Shown here: positions 59,051 through 64,000 of the stretch, piece by piece | How positions within the stretch are numbered: position 1 is the first letter of the stretch | How the letters are laid out: each line of letters opens with the position of its first letter | Assembly (NCBI RefSeq): GCF_002723915.1 | Contig: NZ_BEWL01000001.1 | Span: forward strand, 372,001 to 436,000 | Direction of reading: 5' to 3' | DNA: 64,000 bases | From: Gluconobacter albidus | Lineage (GTDB): Bacteria; Pseudomonadota; Alphaproteobacteria; Acetobacterales; Acetobacteraceae | Notes under the pieces: model-generated | Told to the model about the DNA's origin: nothing | Database searches by the model: none | Seen by the model: the letters and a program-made list of their open reading frames with translations, nothing else | Made by a program: the position numbers and the translations under genes

Positions 59051-61108
59051 TTACTTGCCGCGCAGGGCCTGACGCTTTGCCGCGTCAAGAACCGCTTCCG
59101 GCGTGAAACCGAATTTCGTGAGAAGTGCGGAGGCCGGGGCCGACGCACCGAACGTGTTCATTGCAATAATCGCACCGCCGATGCCGACATACCGGTCCCA
59201 TCCGAACGCTGCGGCCTGCTCGACCGCGACGCGGCCGATGACATCCGGCGGCAGAACGGAATCGCGGTATTCCTGGCTCTGCTCTTCGAAGAGATCGAAG
59301 CTCGGCATGGAGACGACGCGGGCTTTGATGCCCTCCTCCGTCAGCTTCTCGTAAGCCGTCACCACGAGGCTGACTTCCGAACCCGAAGCGATCAGGATCA
59401 CGTCGGGCTTGCCGTCACAGCTCGCCAGTACATAGCCACCCTTCGCCAGACCGGCGGCGGAGGCATATTTCGTGCGGTCGATCGTCGGCAGGTTCTGACG
59501 GCTCAGCGCAAGCACGGCCGGCTTGTGCGTCATCGGGATCAGCGTGCGCCAGGCTTCGGACACTTCGTTGGCGTCAGACGGGCGGATCGTCATGATGCCC
59601 GGCGTGGCGCGAAGCTGTGCAAGCTGCTCGATCGGCTGATGCGTCGGTCCGTCTTCGCCCACACCGATGGAGTCATGCGTGAAGATATACAGAACCGGCA
59701 GTTCCATGATGGCCGACAGACGGATCGGCGCTTTCATGTAATCGGAGAAGATCAGGAAGCCCGAACCGTAGGAGCGGATACCCGACAGTGCGATACCGTT
59801 ACAGATGGAGCCCATCGCATGTTCGCGCACACCGAAATGCAGGTTCCGGCCACCATAGGTGCCGTTCCATTTTTCCGGCTGGAAAGACCCGCCGCCCTTG
59901 ATGTCCGTCTTGGTGGACGGCGTGAGGTCTGCGGACCCGCCGATCATCCAGGGCAGGTTCTTCGCAACCGCATTCAGCACCTGACCCGAGCTGGCACGCG
60001 AGGCAACGCCCTTCGCATCGGCTTCGAAGGTCGGGATGTCCTTGTCCCAGCCTTCCGGCAGACGATGCTCGATGATGCAGTCGATTTCAGCCGCGAGTTC
60101 CGGATGCGCTTCGCGATAGGCCGAGAACAGCTCGCGCCATTCCGCATGGGCTTCAGCGCCACGCTTGCCGAGACCTTCTGCGAAATGCTCCTTCACGCCG
60201 TCCGGGACATAGAAGTCCGGAGCATCTTCCGGCCAGCCATAGACAGCCTTCGCGCCTTTGATTTCGTCCGCACCCAGCGGCTCGCCATGGGCCGAAGCTG
60301 TACCGGCCTTCTTGGGAGCGCCATAGCCGATGACCGTCTTGAGAACGATCATGCTCGGACGATCCGTCACGGCACGGGCGGCCTTCAGAGCAGCGAGAAT
60401 GGCCTCGACGTCGTTACCATCCGTCAGGGTCTGGACATGCCAGCCATAGGCTTCGAAACGCTTGCCCACGTTTTCCGTGAAGGCCAGGTCCGTCGACCCC
60501 TCGATGGAAATCTGGTTCGAATCATAGATCCAGGTCAGGTTGCCAAGTGCGAGATGGCCAGCGGTGGAAGCGGCTTCCGAGGCCACGCCTTCCATCATGT
60601 CGCCATCGCCACAGAACACCGTCACGTGATAGTCGAACAGCTTGAAGCCCGGGCGGTCATAACGCGCGGACATCCATTTCTGGGCGATCGCCATACCGAC
60701 AGAATTGCCACAACCCTGTCCGAGCGGGCCGGTCGTGGTCTCCACACCAGCGGTAAAGCGGTATTCCGGGTGACCCGGCGTCTTGGAGTTCAGCTGACGG
60801 AACTGCGACAGGTCTTCGACGGTAAGGGACGGCGCGTCAACGACCTTGCCATCCTGGATATCCTTCACGCCTGTGAGGAACAGGGTGGAGTACAGCAGCA
60901 TCGACGCATGACCGACCGAAAGGACGAAACGGTCACGGGCGGGCCAGCACGGATCGGCCGGATCATATTTCAGATCATGCTGCCAGACCGCATACATCGC
61001 GGGGGCGAGGGCCATGGCCGTGCCGGGATGGCCGGAATTGGCGCGCTCGACACCTTCCATCGAAAGGGTACGGATCGTATTGATGGTGAGCTGAGGAAGC
61101 GTACTCAT
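59051..61108 (-). CDS. tkt: Transketolase
   Basis: 685-residue thiamine diphosphate enzyme moving two-carbon units between sugar phosphates. Shows ERANSGHPGTAMALAPAMYA, the TPP motif CGDGDMMEGVASEAASTAGH followed by DSNQISIEG, THDSIGVGEDGPTHQP and RPSDANE. First gene of the leftward pentose phosphate operon; GGAG lies upstream of ATG 61108. Divergent from the metallo-beta-lactamase-fold gene. Confidence 0.97.
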   Translation of the reverse strand: MSTLPQLTINTIRTLSMEGVERANSGHPGTAMALAPAMYAVWQHDLKYDPADPCWPARDRFVLSVGHASMLLYSTLFLTGVKDIQDGKVVDAPSLTVEDLSQFRQLNSKTPGHPEYRFTAGVETTTGPLGQGCGNSVGMAIAQKWMSARYDRPGFKLFDYHVTVFCGDGDMMEGVASEAASTAGHLALGNLTWIYDSNQISIEGSTDLAFTENVGKRFEAYGWHVQTLTDGNDVEAILAALKAARAVTDRPSMIVLKTVIGYGAPKKAGTASAHGEPLGADEIKGAKAVYGWPEDAPDFYVPDGVKEHFAEGLGKRGAEAHAEWRELFSAYREAHPELAAEIDCIIEHRLPEGWDKDIPTFEADAKGVASRASSGQVLNAVAKNLPWMIGGSADLTPSTKTDIKGGGSFQPEKWNGTYGGRNLHFGVREHAMGSICNGIALSGIRSYGSGFLIFSDYMKAPIRLSAIMELPVLYIFTHDSIGVGEDGPTHQPIEQLAQLRATPGIMTIRPSDANEVSEAWRTLIPMTHKPAVLALSRQNLPTIDRTKYASAAGLAKGGYVLASCDGKPDVILIASGSEVSLVVTAYEKLTEEGIKARVVSMPSFDLFEEQSQEYRDSVLPPDVIGRVAVEQAAAFGWDRYVGIGGAIIAMNTFGASAPASALLTKFGFTPEAVLDAAKRQALRGK

Positions 61109-61230
61109 CGGAATGGGATCTCCGGCTTGTGACTGACAGGAAGAAAAGCAACGATATCTTCCATACCTTCTGCTGCCACGGCATGACGCGAAGTCGCGCC
61201 GGACGCAATGGCTGATCGGTAAACCATATT

Positions 61231-62250
61231 GTGAAACACGCTCTTGTGCTTGATGACAACCTGCCGCATTTCGACGGGCGTCATTACCGAAACCCCGAAA
61301 ACTGGCGCCCGGACGAGGCCCGGACGGCCCGCAGCCCTTCGCAGCGGATCGGGAACATCTTCCGCTGGCAGATGGGGCTCAGACCACGCTGGCCAGACGC
61401 CTTTCCCCCGCAGAAAACCTACCCTCAGGTCACGCCTGCTGCCGGGGAATGCTGTGTCACGTTTGTCGGTCATGCGACCGTTCTGCTCCAGTTCGGCCGT
61501 ACAGGACGCGCGCCTCTGCGGATCATCACTGATCCGGTTTTTTCCGAACGCTGCTCCCCCTTCCGCAGTTTCGGACCCCGCCGCGTCTGCCCTCCCGGCA
61601 TCGCACTGGATGCCCTTCCTCGCATCGACATCATCCTCGTCTCGCACTGCCATTACGACCACATGGACCTGCCGAGCCTGCGGGCGCTGGCCGAACGTGA
61701 CGATCCGCTCTGCATTTCCCTCCCGGGCAACCGTCGCCATCTGAAAAAGGCCGCTCTTCCGCGCATCGTCGAGCTGGACTGGTGGGAAGGCATGGCCGAT
61801 GACGGCGCGCACATCACGGCGACGCCGGCCCTGCACGGAAGCGCGCGCACGCCGTTCGATTCCAACCGTGCGCTCTGGGGCGGTTTCACGATCAAAGCGG
61901 ACGGCCACACCGTGTTTTTCGCGGGGGATACGGCCTGGGGCAGGCATTTCGACGCGATCCACCGCCGCTGGCCCACCATCGACCTCGCGATCCTCCCCAT
62001 CGGAGCTTACGACCCGCGAAACCTGATGCGCCGCGTTCACATGTCTCCCGAAGAAGCGCTCATGGCTTTTGATACGCTCGGAGCAAAACAGGGCCTCCCC
62101 ATCCATTTCGGGACGTTCCAGCTCACGGACGAGGCCATTCTGGAGCCGCCCACCCGTCTGGAGTTCGCCTGCCGTCCCGCAGGCCGCCCATTCCGGGCCC
62201 TCGAAAACGGTGACAGCCTCACTCTTCCGCCAACTGACACAAAAAGCTAA
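61231..62250 (+). CDS. Metallo-beta-lactamase-fold hydrolase (UlaG/NAPE-PLD-like)
   Basis: 339 residues. Metal site motif SHCHYDHMDLPSL, GHATVLLQF, FFAGDTAWGRHFD and a late IHFGTF fit the L_lactamase_B / NAPE-PLD-like branch. The N-terminal HFDGRHYRNPENWRP is also typical. Start GTG 61231 is the only good option. Substrate unknown, possibly a phospholipid or lactone. Confidence 0.88.
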   Translation: MKHALVLDDNLPHFDGRHYRNPENWRPDEARTARSPSQRIGNIFRWQMGLRPRWPDAFPPQKTYPQVTPAAGECCVTFVGHATVLLQFGRTGRAPLRIITDPVFSERCSPFRSFGPRRVCPPGIALDALPRIDIILVSHCHYDHMDLPSLRALAERDDPLCISLPGNRRHLKKAALPRIVELDWWEGMADDGAHITATPALHGSARTPFDSNRALWGGFTIKADGHTVFFAGDTAWGRHFDAIHRRWPTIDLAILPIGAYDPRNLMRRVHMSPEEALMAFDTLGAKQGLPIHFGTFQLTDEAILEPPTRLEFACRPAGRPFRALENGDSLTLPPTDTKS

Positions 62251-62300
62251 ACTCTCCCCTGACACCTCCTGTCGAGAGACACCGCCATGTGGAAACCGTC

Positions 62301-62801
62301 ATGAACGCCCAGAACGTCACTTTCACGTCAGACCAGATCACTGCCCTGTTCATCGACGCGGCCCGTGAAGGCGATACCGACCTCCTGACCCAGTTTCTGG
62401 ATGCCGGCATGGCCATTGATACGCCCGACAGCCGTGGCTACACCGCCCTGATCGTCGCCACCTATAACGGCCACACGGATGCCGCGCGCCTGCTGCTGGA
62501 CCGGAGCGCCGACACGGAAGCCACCGATCTCAAAGGGGCTACTGCGCTCTCGGGCGTGGCCTTCAAGGGCCTGAGCGACATCGCGACACTTCTGCTCGAT
62601 CATGGCGCCGAGGTGGATCATGCCAATCATGCCGGCCGCACGCCGCTGATGTTTTCCATCATGTTCAACCGCGAAGACATGGCAAAAAAGCTTCTTGCCG
62701 CCGGCGCAAACCCGGACCTGAAGGACGCGGATGGCGTCTCCGCCCGCGATCTGGCCGAACGTCAGCTTATGACCGGCCTGTTCGCCGGAGTGTCCGCATG
62801 A
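62301..62801 (+). CDS. Ankyrin repeat protein, 166 aa
   Basis: Four ankyrin repeats cover about residues 10-150 (RGYTALIVATYNGHTDAARL, KGATALSGVAFKGLSDIATL, AGRTPLMFSIMFNREDMAKK). Such proteins mediate protein contacts. No signal peptide. GGAA before ATG 62301 is preferred to GTG 62289. Stop overlaps the hisC start (ATGA), so the two are coupled. Confidence 0.9.
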   Translation: MNAQNVTFTSDQITALFIDAAREGDTDLLTQFLDAGMAIDTPDSRGYTALIVATYNGHTDAARLLLDRSADTEATDLKGATALSGVAFKGLSDIATLLLDHGAEVDHANHAGRTPLMFSIMFNREDMAKKLLAAGANPDLKDADGVSARDLAERQLMTGLFAGVSA

Positions 62802-63865
62802 GCCGTTTCTGGAATCGCCGCGTTCAGGGCCTGCACCCCTATGTGCCGGGCGAACAGCCCAGACTCGCGGACCTGCTGAAGCTCAACACGAACGAGTCTC
62901 CCTACGGTCCGAGCCCGAAAGTGCTCGATGCCATCCGTGACGTGGCCTCTGACGACCTGCGCCTTTATCCGGACCCAACAGCAGCAGACCTGCGGGACAC
63001 CATCGCCACCCGGTTCGGAACCACCACCGACCGCGTTTTCGTCGGCAACGGTTCCGACGAAGTGCTGGCCCATGCTTTCCGCGCGCTGTTCCATGACGAC
63101 GCGCCGGTCCTGTTCTCGGACGTGACCTACGGCTTTTATCCGGTTTATTGCGGCCTGTTCGAACAGCCGTTCCGCCACATCCCGCTCAATGACGATTTCA
63201 CGATCGACATCGACGCCTATACCGGCGAATGCGGCGGCATCGCCGTTGCCAATCCGAATGCCAATACGGGAATCGCCCTGCCGCTGGAGCAGATCGAAAC
63301 CCTCCTGAACCGCTTTCCGGACCGGACCGTCATCATTGACGAAGCCTATGTTGATTTCGGTGCCCGATCTGCCATTGAACTGACACATCGTCATGACAAT
63401 CTTCTGGTGGTCCAGACGCTGTCAAAGTCCTACGCTCTGGCAGGACTGCGTGTGGGTTTTGCGATCGGCTCCCCGGAACTGATCGAGGGTCTCATCCGCG
63501 TCAAGGACAGTTTCAATTCCTACCCCCTCTCCCGCCCGGCCCAGGCCGGGGCCATCGCCGCGATCCAGGATACCGACTGGCTTGCGGACATCACGACGCG
63601 CACAGTTGCCAGCCGTGACCGTCTGGTCCCGGACCTGCAAAATCTTGGCTTCCAAGTCCTGCCGTCCTGTGCCAATTTCATTCTTGTGCACCACCCGGAG
63701 CACAAGGCCGGAGCCATCGCCGCAGCCCTGCGCGAGCGTGCGATCCTTGTCCGGCATCTCTCAACCCCGCGCATCCAGGACTGGCTGCGTATCTCGATCG
63801 GAACGGACGAAGCCTGCACCCGCCTGACAGACGTTTTGCGGGACATTCTCTCTCCCCGGTCCTGA
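62798..63865 (+). CDS. hisC: Histidinol-phosphate aminotransferase
   Basis: 355-residue PLP enzyme of histidine synthesis. Motifs: KLNTNESPYGPSPKVLDAI, YPDPTAADLRD, FVGNGSDEVLAHAFRA, NPNANTGIALP, IIDEAYVDFG and the PLP Lys in TLSKSYALAGLRVGF. Could also act on tyrosine or phenylalanine precursors as in some relatives. Coupled to the ankyrin gene. Confidence 0.95.
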   Translation: MSRFWNRRVQGLHPYVPGEQPRLADLLKLNTNESPYGPSPKVLDAIRDVASDDLRLYPDPTAADLRDTIATRFGTTTDRVFVGNGSDEVLAHAFRALFHDDAPVLFSDVTYGFYPVYCGLFEQPFRHIPLNDDFTIDIDAYTGECGGIAVANPNANTGIALPLEQIETLLNRFPDRTVIIDEAYVDFGARSAIELTHRHDNLLVVQTLSKSYALAGLRVGFAIGSPELIEGLIRVKDSFNSYPLSRPAQAGAIAAIQDTDWLADITTRTVASRDRLVPDLQNLGFQVLPSCANFILVHHPEHKAGAIAAALRERAILVRHLSTPRIQDWLRISIGTDEACTRLTDVLRDILSPRS

Positions 63866-63978
63866 ATTAACCGGACGGTAATATTCCGTCCCCCATAATC
63901 ATGAGCCAGACAGGGCCAGACGGGCGCGTTTCTGCGCGCTCCATCCCACCACCCTCCGGGTGAACGGGAGGCCTGTGG

Positions 63979-64000
63979 ATGTTTCATGCGGAAAGACCGA
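63979..64000 (+). CDS. Possible start of next gene (truncated by window)
   Basis: GGGAGG seven bases before ATG 63979, with an open frame to the edge (MFHAERP). Only the ribosome site supports it. Confidence 0.3.

Noticed and set aside
58643-61132. 829-codon plus-strand frame opposite tal/pgi and tkt
   Set aside because: Fully antisense to two enzymes with intact motifs; it is a shadow of high-GC codon bias and has no domain.
63871-63893. Weak hairpin GGACGG ... CCGTCC after hisC as a terminator
   Set aside because: Six-base stem without a T-tract; too weak to call.

Overview
The window looks like an acetic acid bacterium of the Gluconobacter type (Acetobacteraceae). The main clue is the chromosomal right half. 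It has a tight pentose phosphate operon (tkt, a fused transaldolase/glucose-6-phosphate isomerase, gnd, a HAD phosphatase, pgl, rpiA, gntK) of the kind known from Gluconobacter oxydans, with high GC and strong C/G third-position bias. The species call is inference from gene order and protein character, not from a marker gene.

Positions 1 to about 38.7 kb are one nearly complete cos-type, HK97-like siphovirus prophage. Its left end runs off the window inside the integrase gene. Leftward genes (3158 down to 1) form a chain of very small, mostly overlapping ORFs ending in an excisionase-like HTH gene and a tyrosine integrase. A lambda-like switch (repressor 3313-3663, Cro-like 3755-3994) has four related TTTC-N7-GAAA operators on its two sides. 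Rightward come a CII-like regulator, a replication protein gene with an origin-like repeat cluster inside it, a putative late regulator, an accessory membrane gene, and a second, Xer-like tyrosine recombinase with a perfect 11-6-11 dif-like site just upstream. A DUF3164 protein and a leftward brnT-brnA-hicB-like toxin-antitoxin cluster follow. Packaging and structural genes then run without interruption: HNH, TerS, TerL, portal, ClpP-like protease, HK97 capsid, connectors, tail tube, tail chaperones with a GGGAAAC frameshift site, tape measure, tail tip and fibre.

From about 30.1 to 38.7 kb the prophage carries late accessory and lysis genes, several each preceded by its own intrinsic terminator: a coiled-coil membrane protein, an AT-rich AAA ATPase with a TOPRIM/DUF4435-like C-terminus (candidate defence gene), a GH24 endolysin, an exported protein, a holin-like protein, a lipoprotein, a papain-like cysteine peptidase, a collagen-like fibre and a second lipoprotein. 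The right boundary is not resolved. A low-GC family 8 glycosyltransferase (39007-40014) sits next to it.

The chromosomal part (about 40.2-64 kb) holds ade and panC (leftward), a flavoprotein and a HerA-like ATPase (rightward), a TonB receptor plus Tat-exported glycerophosphodiesterase preceded by a Pho-box-like repeat, a DJ-1/PfpI protein, an AldA-like aldehyde dehydrogenase, the leftward pentose phosphate operon ending in a YaiI-family gene, and a rightward set with a metallo-beta-lactamase-fold protein, an ankyrin protein and hisC. No rRNA, tRNA or CRISPR array was recognised.
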